A stretch of 9,368 nt of DNA from NCBI GenBank assembly GCA_902802215.1, contig CADCLH010000079.1, positions 1 to 9,368 on the forward strand, read 5' to 3'. A program made the translations under genes and the position numbers. Below, one piece after another: positions 1 to 6,857 of the stretch. Origin of the DNA: Oscillospiraceae bacterium. GTDB lineage: Bacteria; Bacillota; Clostridia; Oscillospirales; Oscillospiraceae. Numbering within the stretch: position 1 is the first letter of the stretch; each line of letters opens with the position of its first letter. The notes beneath the pieces are model-generated. The model ran no database searches. It was not told the origin of the DNA and saw only the letters and a program-made list of their open reading frames with translations.

Positions 1-108
1 CAGGGCATCCACCGCAACACGATCCGTCTCTCCATCGGCACCGAGCACATCGACGATATCCTGGCCGATCTGGAAAAGGGCTTCGCCGCGGCGGCAGCGA
101 TCGAATAA
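1..108 (+). CDS. metY: C-terminal end of O-acetylhomoserine sulfhydrylase (MetY-type, PLP-dependent), partial
   Basis: Only the last 35 codons are in the window, in frame from base 1 to a TAA stop. The tail reads NTIRLSIGTEHIDDILADLE and then an Ala-rich end. The pattern IRLSxGxEHIDDIxxDLE is the C-terminal signature of the Cys/Met-metabolism PLP enzyme family, and the HIDDI version is typical of O-acetylhomoserine aminocarboxypropyltransferase. That enzyme makes homocysteine from O-acetylhomoserine and sulfide in the cytoplasm. The next gene starts 11 bases after the stop and cysK/cysE follow, which fits a sulfur-assimilation operon. A related member (cystathionine gamma-synthase or methionine gamma-lyase) cannot be excluded, because the active-site region lies outside the window. 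Confidence 0.8.
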   Translation, partial: QGIHRNTIRLSIGTEHIDDILADLEKGFAAAAAIE

Positions 109-119
109 AGGAGACCGTC

Positions 120-797
120 ATGGATTTCTATGTGGAACAGGCCGTGCTGGACGCGGGGGTGAAGATCGTTTTCGCGGCGGTCTATGGGCTCGACAATCAC
201 GGCGAGGACCCGGAATGGGCCGCATACCGCGACAGGCGGCTGGAAGAGCTGTATGAGGCGTACGCCGGGCTGGACGTCCACGCCGATCCCATTCTGGAGG
301 GCTTCAACCTCCTGCACGACAAGACTGGCGTCAAGCGCCGCAAGAACATCCCCGCCAGCGAAAATCTCATCCGGCTGCTCAAGAAGAATCACGGCATGTT
401 CTACATCAATCAGGCGGTGGATATCTATAACCTGATCTCCCTCGAGAGCAAGCTCGCGCTCGGCGCGCACAACATCGACCGCACGGAGGGCGACGTCACG
501 CTCCGTTTTACCGACGGCAGCGAGCGCTTCGTCCCCATCGGCCAGTCGGAGCCGATCCCGGTCGCAGCGCACGAGTACTGTTACTGCGACGATTCAAACG
601 AGGTGCTCTGCCGGCTGGAGATCCGTCAGGTGGAAAAGACCAAGGTCGACGAGCAGGCGCAAAACGTCTTCTATATCGTCCAGGGCAACGAGGCCACGCC
701 CTGTGAGCTCCTGTATGAGACGGCGCAGAAGATCCTCGATCTGACGACAAGGTACTGCGGCGGCAGCGGCACCGTCATCACCCCGCGCATAAGATAG
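120..797 (+). CDS. Free-standing B3/B4 domain protein (PheRS beta-subunit editing-domain-like)
   Basis: This 225-residue soluble protein resembles the B3/B4 domain of the phenylalanyl-tRNA synthetase beta subunit, as found in stand-alone bacterial proteins. The supporting stretch is residues 77-140: IPASENLIRLL, then NQAVDIYNLISLES, LALGAHNIDR, and the sheet segment DVTLRFTDGSERFVPIG. After it come EYCYCDDSNEVLCRLEIRQ (152-170) and a C-terminal helix (197-210). In PheRS this domain hydrolyses Tyr-tRNAPhe. Stand-alone copies have been proposed to bind or edit tRNA, but the substrate of this one is unknown. No membrane segment or signal peptide is present. The start is the ATG at 120, preceded by AAAGGAG at good spacing and 11 bases after the upstream stop, so it is probably cotranscribed with metY. 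The family call is fairly secure and the role is not. Confidence 0.8.
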   Translation: MDFYVEQAVLDAGVKIVFAAVYGLDNHGEDPEWAAYRDRRLEELYEAYAGLDVHADPILEGFNLLHDKTGVKRRKNIPASENLIRLLKKNHGMFYINQAVDIYNLISLESKLALGAHNIDRTEGDVTLRFTDGSERFVPIGQSEPIPVAAHEYCYCDDSNEVLCRLEIRQVEKTKVDEQAQNVFYIVQGNEATPCELLYETAQKILDLTTRYCGGSGTVITPRIR

Positions 798-826
798 AAC
801 ACCGTCCGGTATAAGGAGATGTCACC

Positions 827-943
827 ATGTTCCTTCTGAAAGAGCGATGTCGTCCTCTGTTTGAGAAGCAATATAAGCACTATATTTCTAAAAACAGGAG
901 GACTACATCATGTCTAACATTTACACATCCGCCGATCAGCTGA
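827..943 (+). CDS. Candidate leader peptide / upstream ORF before cysK (38 codons)
   Basis: An ATG at 827 follows a strong ribosome site (AAGGAG, 813-818, 8-base spacer). It opens a 38-codon frame that begins MFLLKERCRPLFEKQ and ends at TGA 941, overlapping the first 34 bases of cysK in another frame. The peptide is basic and matches no family I know. Its eighth codon is a Cys codon (TGT, 848-850) and a second Cys codon is at 911-913. The first Cys codon lies in the left arm of a hairpin that would mask the cysK ribosome site. The ribosome site and placement argue for translation. Against it, the frame is short, overlapping and unsupported by visible conservation. It could be a chance ORF in a spacer. 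Confidence 0.35.
   Translation: MFLLKERCRPLFEKQYKHYISKNRRTTSCLTFTHPPIS
846..909 (+). promoter_or_regulatory. Possible hairpin masking the cysK ribosome-binding site
   Basis: Bases 846-858 (GATGTCGTCCTCT) can pair with 897-909 (GGAGGACTACATC). This gives five pairs, one C/T mismatch, six pairs and a closing G-U, around a 38-base AT-rich loop (859-896). The right arm contains the GGAGG ribosome site of cysK and ends directly before its ATG. The left arm contains Cys codon 8 of the small ORF at 827. A ribosome paused there would prevent the stem from forming and expose the cysK site, so cysteine shortage could raise CysK synthesis. This is inference from pairing alone. The long loop makes the stem only moderately stable. 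No T-box or SAM-riboswitch signature was seen, and no convincing -35/-10 pair fits the AT-rich loop. Confidence 0.4.
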
Positions 944-1815
944 TCGGGAAGACCCCGCTGCTGGAGCTCACGAATATTGAAAAAGAGGAAGGGCTGGAGG
1001 CCACGATCCTCGCCAAGCTCGAATACTTCAACCCCGCCGGTTCCGTCAAGGACCGCATCGCCAAGGCCATGATCGACGACGGCTCCGTGCTCATCGAGCC
1101 GACCTCCGGCAATACGGGCATCGGCCTGGCCTCCGTGGCGGCCGCACGCGGCTACCGCATCATCATCGTCATGCCCGAGACCATGAGCGTGGAGCGCCGC
1201 CAGCTCATGAAGGCCTACGGCGCGGAGCTGGTACTCACCGAGGGCGCGAAGGGCATGAAGGGCGCGATCGCCAAGGCCGACGAGCTGGCCAGGGAGATCC
1301 CCAACGCCTTCATCCCCGGCCAGTTTGTCAATCCCGCGAACCCCGCCGTCCACAAGGCGACCACCGGGCCGGAGATCTGGGCGGACGCCGACGGCAAGGT
1401 GGATATCTTCGTCGCGGGCGTCGGGACCGGCGGCACGATCACCGGCGTGGGCGAGTATCTCAAGGAACAGAATCCCGCCGTGAAGGTCGTGGCGGTGGAG
1501 CCCGCGGGCTCTCCGGTGCTCTCAAAGGGCACGGCCGGCGCGCACAAGATCCAGGGCATCGGCGCGGGCTTCGTGCCGGACGTGCTGAACACGGCCGTAT
1601 ACGACGAGGTCATCGCCGTGGAGAACGAGGACGCCTTTGCCGGCGGGAAGCTGGTGGGCCGCAGGGAAGGCGTGCTGGTGGGCATCTCCTCCGGCGCGGC
1701 GGTCTGGGCCGCGATCCAGCTGGCGAAACGCCCGGAGAACAAGGGCAAGACCATCGTGGCCCTGCTGCCCGATACCGGCGACCGCTACCTGTCCACGCCG
1801 CTGTTCGCCGATTGA
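910..1815 (+). CDS. cysK: Cysteine synthase A (O-acetylserine sulfhydrylase), with an internal ~9-residue deletion
   Basis: This PLP enzyme makes cysteine from O-acetylserine and sulfide in the cytoplasm. The family features are all present. They are the N-terminal IGKTPLLEL (12-20), the PLP-binding lysine K47 in NPAGSVKDR, the substrate loop TSGNTG (65-70), the phosphate-binding GTGGT (172-176), GISSGAA (258-264), and the C-terminal LLPDTGDRYLST. The start has a strong GGAGG site 7-8 bases upstream. Between D57 and G58 the usual stretch of the form AExxGxLKP, which joins the helix after K47 to the strand before TSGNTG, is absent. The protein is 301 residues, while about 310 is usual for close relatives. 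The loss is in frame and the rest is well conserved, so the gene is not obviously dead. Effects on activity or on CysE binding are unknown. It forms an operon with cysE, one base downstream. Confidence 0.95.
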   Translation: MSNIYTSADQLIGKTPLLELTNIEKEEGLEATILAKLEYFNPAGSVKDRIAKAMIDDGSVLIEPTSGNTGIGLASVAAARGYRIIIVMPETMSVERRQLMKAYGAELVLTEGAKGMKGAIAKADELAREIPNAFIPGQFVNPANPAVHKATTGPEIWADADGKVDIFVAGVGTGGTITGVGEYLKEQNPAVKVVAVEPAGSPVLSKGTAGAHKIQGIGAGFVPDVLNTAVYDEVIAVENEDAFAGGKLVGRREGVLVGISSGAAVWAAIQLAKRPENKGKTIVALLPDTGDRYLSTPLFAD

Positions 1816-1816
1816 G

Positions 1817-2686
1817 ATGGATCGGACGCTGTCACTTCTGATAAAGAACACCGTCCATGCGCTTGAAGCAGCCTCGGACCGTCAGGCCGCGGACTGCCGC
1901 GGCCTGCGGTCTGAGGCCGAGCGCCTGACCGACACGCTGATCGACGTCCTGTTTCCCCGCTTCGCCGCCGACCGGGTTTCCCGGGAGGAAAAACTCGCGC
2001 AGGCGGTCGAGCTGCTGGAGCACATTCTGGAGCGGATCTCCTGCCCGCTGCGCCCGGAGGAGGTCGTGCTCGCCCTGCTCGCCAACCTGCCGGAGGTCAG
2101 ACGGCAGCTGGATACCGATCTGATCGCCGCCTACCGGGGAGACCCGGCGGCAAAGAGCGTCGACGAGATCATCCTCTGTTATCCGGCCTTTACGGCGATC
2201 AGCACCTACCGTCTGGCGCACATCCTCTACCGGGAGGGCGTGCCGCTGCTGCCGCGCATGATGACGGAGTACGCCCACCGCCTGACCGGGATCGACATCC
2301 ACCCCGGCGCGGTCATCGGCGACTCCTTCTTCATCGACCACGGGACCGGCGTGGTGATCGGCGAGACGACGACCATCGGTACGAACGTGAAGCTGTATCA
2401 GCACGTCACGCTGGGAGCCAAAAGCTTCGCGGTCGGGGAGGACGGGGCGCTCGTCAAGGGGATCAAGCGGCACCCCGATATCGGCGACCGCGTCGTCATC
2501 TATTCGGGCGCGACGATCCTGGGCGGCGAGACGCAGATCGGAAGCGACTGCATCATCGGCGGCAGCGTGTGGCTGACGCAGTCGGTCCCCGCGGGGAAAA
2601 TGGTTCTGGCCAGAGCCGCCGTGACAGACGCGCCCCTGACGAAGGAACGCGTGACAAATCCGCTGCTGGACTGCTCCATGCTGTAA
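1817..2686 (+). CDS. cysE: Serine O-acetyltransferase (EpsC-type CysE)
   Basis: This enzyme transfers acetyl from acetyl-CoA to serine, giving O-acetylserine for CysK. The 289-residue protein has a helical N-terminal half (1-150) and then a left-handed beta-helix of hexapeptide repeats (about 157-265). The expected catalytic pair is visible: D160 in GIDIHPGA and H175 in IDHGTGVVIGET. LYQHVTLGA follows, and GGSVWLTQSVPAG ends the repeat domain. The long N-terminal domain and the ending NPLLDCSML fit the EpsC-type serine acetyltransferases. The frame is open further upstream inside cysK, but the ATG at 1817, one base after the cysK TGA, gives a normal-length protein. No clear ribosome site precedes it, so translation is probably coupled to cysK. 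A terminator lies directly after the stop. Confidence 0.95.
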   Translation: MDRTLSLLIKNTVHALEAASDRQAADCRGLRSEAERLTDTLIDVLFPRFAADRVSREEKLAQAVELLEHILERISCPLRPEEVVLALLANLPEVRRQLDTDLIAAYRGDPAAKSVDEIILCYPAFTAISTYRLAHILYREGVPLLPRMMTEYAHRLTGIDIHPGAVIGDSFFIDHGTGVVIGETTTIGTNVKLYQHVTLGAKSFAVGEDGALVKGIKRHPDIGDRVVIYSGATILGGETQIGSDCIIGGSVWLTQSVPAGKMVLARAAVTDAPLTKERVTNPLLDCSML

Positions 2687-2687
2687 A

Positions 2688-2728
2688 ACGAGCTTCCGGA
2701 ATCAAATAGATCCCGGAAGCTCGTTTTT
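2688..2728 (+). terminator. Intrinsic terminator of the metY-cysK-cysE cluster
   Basis: A perfect 12-bp stem, ACGAGCTTCCGG (2688-2699) with CCGGAAGCTCGT (2713-2724), has a 13-base loop and runs into five T residues (2724-2728). It begins two bases after the cysE stop. This is a textbook Rho-independent terminator for the + strand. Confidence 0.93.
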
Positions 2729-2759
2729 GGCGTTGCCGCTAAAGAACAAATCCACGCAA

Positions 2760-2793
2760 AAAAAAGGGAACTTCTTCGGAAGTTCCCTTTTTT
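2760..2793. terminator. Bidirectional intrinsic terminator between cysE and the pseudo-ATPase gene
   Basis: A perfect 9-bp stem, GGGAACTTC (2766-2774) with GAAGTTCCC (2779-2787), closes on a TTCG tetraloop. It is flanked by A residues on the left (2758-2765) and T residues on the right (2788-2793). Read on the - strand it ends in eight T residues just past the stop at 2816, so it serves the rlmB unit. Read on the + strand it backs up the cysE terminator about 30 bases upstream. Confidence 0.93.
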
Positions 2794-2815
2794 GACCGGG
2801 GGCAATGGAAGCGGA

Positions 2816-5800
2816 TTACTTCCTGACCGAGACCAGAATGCTCATGAACAGCACCGGCAGCGTCCAGACCAGCATGTAGAGGAAGAACGAGGACAGGGGC
2901 CAGAAGCCCGGGCCGACGAGCCGGACGAACACCAGCACGACGCCGAGCAGCGCCGCGGCGAGGTTGAGGATCACGTTGACCCGCACGGCCAGATACATCA
3001 TCCGCCCGACGTCGGCCACATTGGTCAGCGGGCCGAGACCCTCGTTGCACAGGATGGCGGTGATGCGCTCGTCCTTGACGTCCTCGGCGGGCTCGGAGAG
3101 CGGGTAGCGGTCGACAAAGGGCGGGAAATCGTAGCCGTCGGTCGCCAGATCAAAGGTGCTGTGGAGCATTTCGGGGTTGATGTTGAAGTCGCGCACGGCG
3201 AAGACCGGAGGCCGCGAGCTGCGCACCTGCTCCACAAGCGCGCGCCGGATCTGCGGCAGGCCCTCGTATTTGAGGGAGAAGATGCCGTAGAGGATGCCGT
3301 CGATGGCGAGCAGGACGGTGGTCTTGTCGGTCAGGCGGAAGGGGATGCGCACGTTCATCAGACGCATCAGGTCCGTCGAGCCGCAGAGCACCACGTGGCC
3401 CTCGATCACGCCCTTCATCCCGCCGCCGGGCAGCAGCTCGAAGCCGTTCACCGGACGCGCGGGGGAGGAGGTCTCGGCCATCAGATCCTCAAAGCAGGGG
3501 GTCGCGCAGCAGCCGTACTCCTTCATCATCGAGCCCGCGTAGGCGATGACCTTCTGGGCGTCCTCGTCGGCAAAGATGCGCACGCTGTCGATGGTGACGG
3601 CGGAGGGCGGGAAGAGATCGCGGTCGGTGACGATGAGGTTCTTGCTCACCCCGATGTCGCACAGGCCGGACCAGCCCGCGACCGCGGCCCCGAAGCGGAA
3701 GATGCGCGTCGAGCCGAGGAAGAAGGGGAGCGAGAAGGAGAGCAGCGCCCCGAAGGGGACGGTCAGCACCAGCATGGCCGAAAAGATGTACAGGAAATCG
3801 GAAAAGCTCTTTTTGACGGCCGCGACGATCACGCTCAGCACCAGCGCCAGCAGGAACAGGGGGATCGAAATGCGGGAATAGAGCGTCTCGTCGGGCGAGG
3901 CCTGCTCGGCGCGGCGGACAAAGCCCCTGGCCGAGCGCAGGGATTTGAGCAGCGTGATCTCGCCGGGCCGGAGCTTTTCCTCGGCGGTGACGGCGTAGAA
4001 GCGCTTGCCGATGGCGGGTACGCGGGTCGCCTTGCGCAGACCGCGGGCGTTCAGAAAGGCGGCCAACAGCAGCCCCGTGACCGAGGCGGAGGAGATCGCA
4101 CACAGCGGCATGTGGAGCGAGGCCGAATCGGACAGGGCGACCCTCAGCGCGTCAAGCCCGGTGAAGAGGCAGGCGACGACGGCGAGGGAATCGGCCCCGG
4201 GCTTGAGACGAAAGAGATTGGAAACACCGTTGGTGACCACGTCCAGTGCCAGCAGCAATATCGCCGCCTGCGCGCCGAAGCAGAACGCCGCCTCGACCGG
4301 CAGGTCCTTGAGCATGCCGGGCACCGGCGCCTCAAGAGAGACGTAGCACAGGAAGAACAGGATCACGCCCGCAACGCGGACCCGCAGCTTCATCGAGCGC
4401 AGAAAGGAACCGTAGTAACGGGAGGCGGCCAGCGGCGTGACCTCGGGCCCGAGATCCTCCTCGGAGTCCTCCATCGTCTCGGTCGTGCTGCCGCGCACCG
4501 TCCCGCGGATGCGCAGCCACAGCGAGGCCAGCAGGCTCAGGACGTATTCGCGGAAGGTCGGGGGCGCGTAGAGCTCGGACTCCTTGTAGCGCTTTTCGCC
4601 GCGGCGCGCGGGCGGCTCGTCCTCGTCGGCAAAATCGTCCGCATCGTCCTCGTCCTCCGCATACTCGGCGGGCTCGGCGTCGGTGTCGGTGAAGGTGCTG
4701 ATGCGCACCCGGCGAGGCTCCTCGTTCCCGGCGGGAAGCGCTTCCTCCTCATCCGCGGGCTCCGCCTCGGCGTCCCTTTCCGCGCGCTCCCTGATCTGCG
4801 CCGCCTTGCGGCGGCCGAAGGTGAAGCGGTGCTTCTTGTGCTCGGGCTCCTCCGGCTCGGGCCGGTCGGCAAGCGGATCGTCGTAGTCCGGCGTCCACTG
4901 GCTCGGATTGTACTCGGTCGGCCGGACGTGGACGTAATTCTCGTCGGCGCTGAGATCGACGTCGTTCCCCGCGTAGGAGAGCTTCTCCTGCTGCCTGCGG
5001 CCGGTGAGGTTGAAGCGGCTGTCGATGACCTCGTCCGCTTCCCGGCGCGCCCGGAAGGCGGGCTGGGGCTTTTCGTCGGCATACTGTGTGGGATCGGCCT
5101 CATAGCCGGGCGGATCAAAGGGCGCGTCCTGCGCATTGCTGTCAAGATCGCCCGCGGGCGGCTCGCAGCCGTCGTCGTTCCGCGCCCCGGCGTCCGGCGT
5201 CTGCGGCGCGGCGGATTCCTCCGCAGGCTCGGCGCGGATGCCCAGCAGGTCGTCCAGATCGTATGTATACGCCGCCGAGCTCTCGCGCTCCTTGCGGCTG
5301 GGCACGCCGGATTCCGCCTGCATCTGCGCAATGTAGCTGCGCGCCTCCTGCTCCATCCTGCCGATGGAGCCGCCGTGTACGGCGGTCCGGCTGTCCGTGT
5401 AGCGGGGAGAATAGGCGACTTCCCGGCCTTCCTCCGCTTCGGAGGCCTCGGCGTCGTCTTCCTCCGCGGGCGGCTGCGGCTCCTTTTTCCGACCGAAGAA
5501 GGAGAAACGGGAGCGCTTTTCCTCCCTGCGGCGACGGGGTGCGGGCGGCTCCGCTTCGTCCTCCGCGGGGAAGCCCGCGCCGTCGCTTTCCGCGGCCGCG
5601 CTTTCCGCCTTCGGGGAATCGGCGGGAACGTCCTTCAGCCAGGCGTCGACGTCGGCCTGCGACGCATTGTCCGGAGAGGCGGCGTCCGCTTCGGGGCCGT
5701 CGTCCGGGGAGGACGGCTCCGCACTCTCCGGACGGGCGGAGAGATCCAGCTTCTCAAAGCCCGGCAGCTCCTTGAACTGCTCCGGGATCCGCTCCTGTTT

Positions 5801-5878
5801 GAATTCAAAAAGAATATCGTCCACGGACAGCGGGGACTGTCCGTCTGCCGTATCGAAATCCAAGCTCGTGTGATCCAT
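2816..5878 (-). CDS. Pseudo-P-type ATPase-like membrane protein with long acidic N-terminal tail
   Basis: This 1020-residue protein has no known function. Residues 1-440 are acidic, Pro/Ala/Glu-rich and probably disordered and cytoplasmic. A juxtamembrane helix (about 441-458) leads into eight predicted membrane segments, near 500-515, 531-549, 562-580, 587-609, 671-689, 695-722, 962-985 and 993-1016. The spacing is that of a P1-type ATPase, with a large loop between segments 6 and 7. The loop keeps recognisable traces: a CPC-like site reading VPF (707-709), an N-domain-like GGGMKGVIEGHVVLCGS (818-834), and an AIDGILYGIFSL strand (858-869). DKTGT reads as DRDLF (752-756), TGD reads as VRD (895-897), GDGxND is gone, and the short segment-4/5 loop has no TGES. 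ATP-driven transport is therefore unlikely. A sensing or scaffold role is a guess. The ATG at 5878 follows AGGGAG at short spacing and lies 47 bases after rlmB, so the two are probably cotranscribed. The same frame stays open further upstream, but there it overlaps rlmB. Confidence 0.85.
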   Translation of the reverse strand: MDHTSLDFDTADGQSPLSVDDILFEFKQERIPEQFKELPGFEKLDLSARPESAEPSSPDDGPEADAASPDNASQADVDAWLKDVPADSPKAESAAAESDGAGFPAEDEAEPPAPRRRREEKRSRFSFFGRKKEPQPPAEEDDAEASEAEEGREVAYSPRYTDSRTAVHGGSIGRMEQEARSYIAQMQAESGVPSRKERESSAAYTYDLDDLLGIRAEPAEESAAPQTPDAGARNDDGCEPPAGDLDSNAQDAPFDPPGYEADPTQYADEKPQPAFRARREADEVIDSRFNLTGRRQQEKLSYAGNDVDLSADENYVHVRPTEYNPSQWTPDYDDPLADRPEPEEPEHKKHRFTFGRRKAAQIRERAERDAEAEPADEEEALPAGNEEPRRVRISTFTDTDAEPAEYAEDEDDADDFADEDEPPARRGEKRYKESELYAPPTFREYVLSLLASLWLRIRGTVRGSTTETMEDSEEDLGPEVTPLAASRYYGSFLRSMKLRVRVAGVILFFLCYVSLEAPVPGMLKDLPVEAAFCFGAQAAILLLALDVVTNGVSNLFRLKPGADSLAVVACLFTGLDALRVALSDSASLHMPLCAISSASVTGLLLAAFLNARGLRKATRVPAIGKRFYAVTAEEKLRPGEITLLKSLRSARGFVRRAEQASPDETLYSRISIPLFLLALVLSVIVAAVKKSFSDFLYIFSAMLVLTVPFGALLSFSLPFFLGSTRIFRFGAAVAGWSGLCDIGVSKNLIVTDRDLFPPSAVTIDSVRIFADEDAQKVIAYAGSMMKEYGCCATPCFEDLMAETSSPARPVNGFELLPGGGMKGVIEGHVVLCGSTDLMRLMNVRIPFRLTDKTTVLLAIDGILYGIFSLKYEGLPQIRRALVEQVRSSRPPVFAVRDFNINPEMLHSTFDLATDGYDFPPFVDRYPLSEPAEDVKDERITAILCNEGLGPLTNVADVGRMMYLAVRVNVILNLAAALLGVVLVFVRLVGPGFWPLSSFFLYMLVWTLPVLFMSILVSVRK

Positions 5879-5925
5879 GCTTCTCCCTGCCTTTCCGAAA
5901 CGGGAACGCGGTAGCGCGCTTCGGT

Positions 5926-6696
5926 TTATTTGCTTCTCTGGCGCAGTATCTCGTACATGGTGACCGCGGCGGCGGCGGACGCGTTGAGCGAGCTGACCTG
6001 CCCCTTCATGGGCAGACTCAGCACGAAATCGCAGTTTTCCTTGATCAGACGGCCCATCCCGTCCCCCTCCGAGCCGATGACCAGCGCGATCGGTCCGGTC
6101 AGATCGGTGCTCCAGAGCGGGGAAGCCCCGTCGGCGGCGGTGCCGTAAACCCAGAGGCCCGCGGCCTTGAGCTCCTTGATGGCCGAGGAGAGATTCGCCA
6201 CGCGGGCGATCGCCATATGCTCGGCAGCCCCGGCGGAGGCCTTGTCCACGATGGCCGTCAGGCCCGCGCTGCGGCGCTTGGGAATGACGACGCCGTGCGC
6301 CCCGACACACTCGGCCGAGCGGATGATCGCCCCGAGATTGTGGGGATCGCTGATCTCGTCGCACAAAACGACGAACGGCGCCTCGCCGCGCTCGGCCGCG
6401 ATGGCGAGGATGTCCGCCACCTCGCAGTATTCCCGCACGGCGGCCAGCGCGATCACGCCCTGATGCGCCTTGGTGCGGCTCATGAAATCCAGCTTGCGGC
6501 GGTCGCACTCGACGACGACGACGCCCTTCTCCCGCGCCCTGGACGCGATATGGCCCAGCGTCTTGTCCACATCGCCCCGGGCGAGGAAGATCTTGTCGAT
6601 CGCCCGTCCGGCGCGCAGCGCCTCGATCACGGCGTTGCGGCCCTCGATCAGCTCGTTTTGCAGCTCCTCGCGGAGCGGCTCTCTCTCTCTTTCCAT
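5926..6696 (-). CDS. rlmB: 23S rRNA (guanosine-2'-O)-methyltransferase RlmB, SpoU/TrmH family
   Basis: This SAM-dependent knotted (SPOUT) methyltransferase methylates the 2'-OH of G2251 (E. coli numbering) of 23S rRNA in the peptidyl-transferase region. The 256-residue length is normal. An N-terminal substrate-binding domain (about 16-88, starting IEGRNAVIEALRAGR) precedes the catalytic domain. Motif 1 is DPHNLGAIIRSAE with N120 and R126. Motif 2 is ALVIGSEGDGM with E210. Motif 3 is LPMKGQVSSLNAS with S236 and N238. The start ATG at 6696 has GAGGG about nine bases upstream. It is the first gene of a two-gene unit with the pseudo-ATPase and is divergent from the rhomboid-like gene. TrmH-family paralogs acting on tRNA look similar, but the N-terminal domain favours RlmB. 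Confidence 0.93.
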   Translation of the reverse strand: MEREREPLREELQNELIEGRNAVIEALRAGRAIDKIFLARGDVDKTLGHIASRAREKGVVVVECDRRKLDFMSRTKAHQGVIALAAVREYCEVADILAIAAERGEAPFVVLCDEISDPHNLGAIIRSAECVGAHGVVIPKRRSAGLTAIVDKASAGAAEHMAIARVANLSSAIKELKAAGLWVYGTAADGASPLWSTDLTGPIALVIGSEGDGMGRLIKENCDFVLSLPMKGQVSSLNASAAAAVTMYEILRQRSK

Positions 6697-6729
6697 ATTC
6701 CGTACCCTCAGAATAATTACTTAGTATAC

Positions 6730-6757
6730 ATAATAACATAACCCCGCTTTTTTTGAA
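6730..6757 (-). promoter_or_regulatory. Possible promoter for rlmB
   Basis: On the - strand, TTCAAA (6757-6752) and TATTAT (6735-6730) are separated by 16 bases and lie in an AT-rich patch about 35-60 bases before the rlmB start. The -10 is good (5 of 6) and the -35 fair (4 of 6). A TATACT (6728-6723) nearby is an alternative -10 without a matching -35. The element is plausible mainly because rlmB needs a promoter in this divergent gap. Confidence 0.3.
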
Positions 6758-6787
6758 AGACCCAGTTTGCAAATTTACAAAATTTTA

Positions 6788-6816
6788 TAGACTTCTTTTT
6801 CCGGAAGGGGTATAGT
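6788..6816 (+). promoter_or_regulatory. Probable sigma-A-type promoter for the rhomboid-like/hydrolase unit
   Basis: TAGACT (6788-6793, 4 of 6) and TATAGT (6811-6816, 5 of 6) are separated by exactly 17 bases. They lie about 40-70 bases before the start at 6858, which has AGGAG at 6846-6850. The 8-base palindrome TTCCGGAA (6799-6806) sits in the middle of the spacer, where a repressor could bind, though a palindrome this short may be chance. The rest of the 161-base divergent gap is AT-rich and holds nothing else I can name. Confidence 0.45.
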
Positions 6817-6857
6817 GGGCAAAAAGATGCCTCAGGCAGCGTGACAGGAGACAGACT

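Noticed and set aside
859..896. Promoter for cysK in the AT-rich patch (TTGAGA with TATATT)
   Set aside because: The spacing between the hexamers is 14 bases, too short, and other pairings score no better. Transcription from upstream is more likely.
2792..5914. A 1040-codon open frame on the + strand opposite the pseudo-ATPase gene
   Set aside because: Its composition is Arg/Gly/Ala/His-rich without domains, it has no credible ribosome site, and it mirrors the GC-biased codons of the real gene. The - strand frame has membrane segments, family traces, a ribosome site and a terminator.
5879..5925. Weak hairpin between rlmB and the pseudo-ATPase gene
   Set aside because: The pairing is broken by internal loops and there is no T tract, so it does not look like a terminator. 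The two genes are probably cotranscribed.
5879..6772. N-terminal extension of the pseudo-ATPase frame to 6772
   Set aside because: This stretch is rlmB read in another frame. It is Arg/Gly-rich without structure, and the ATG at 5878 has its own ribosome site.
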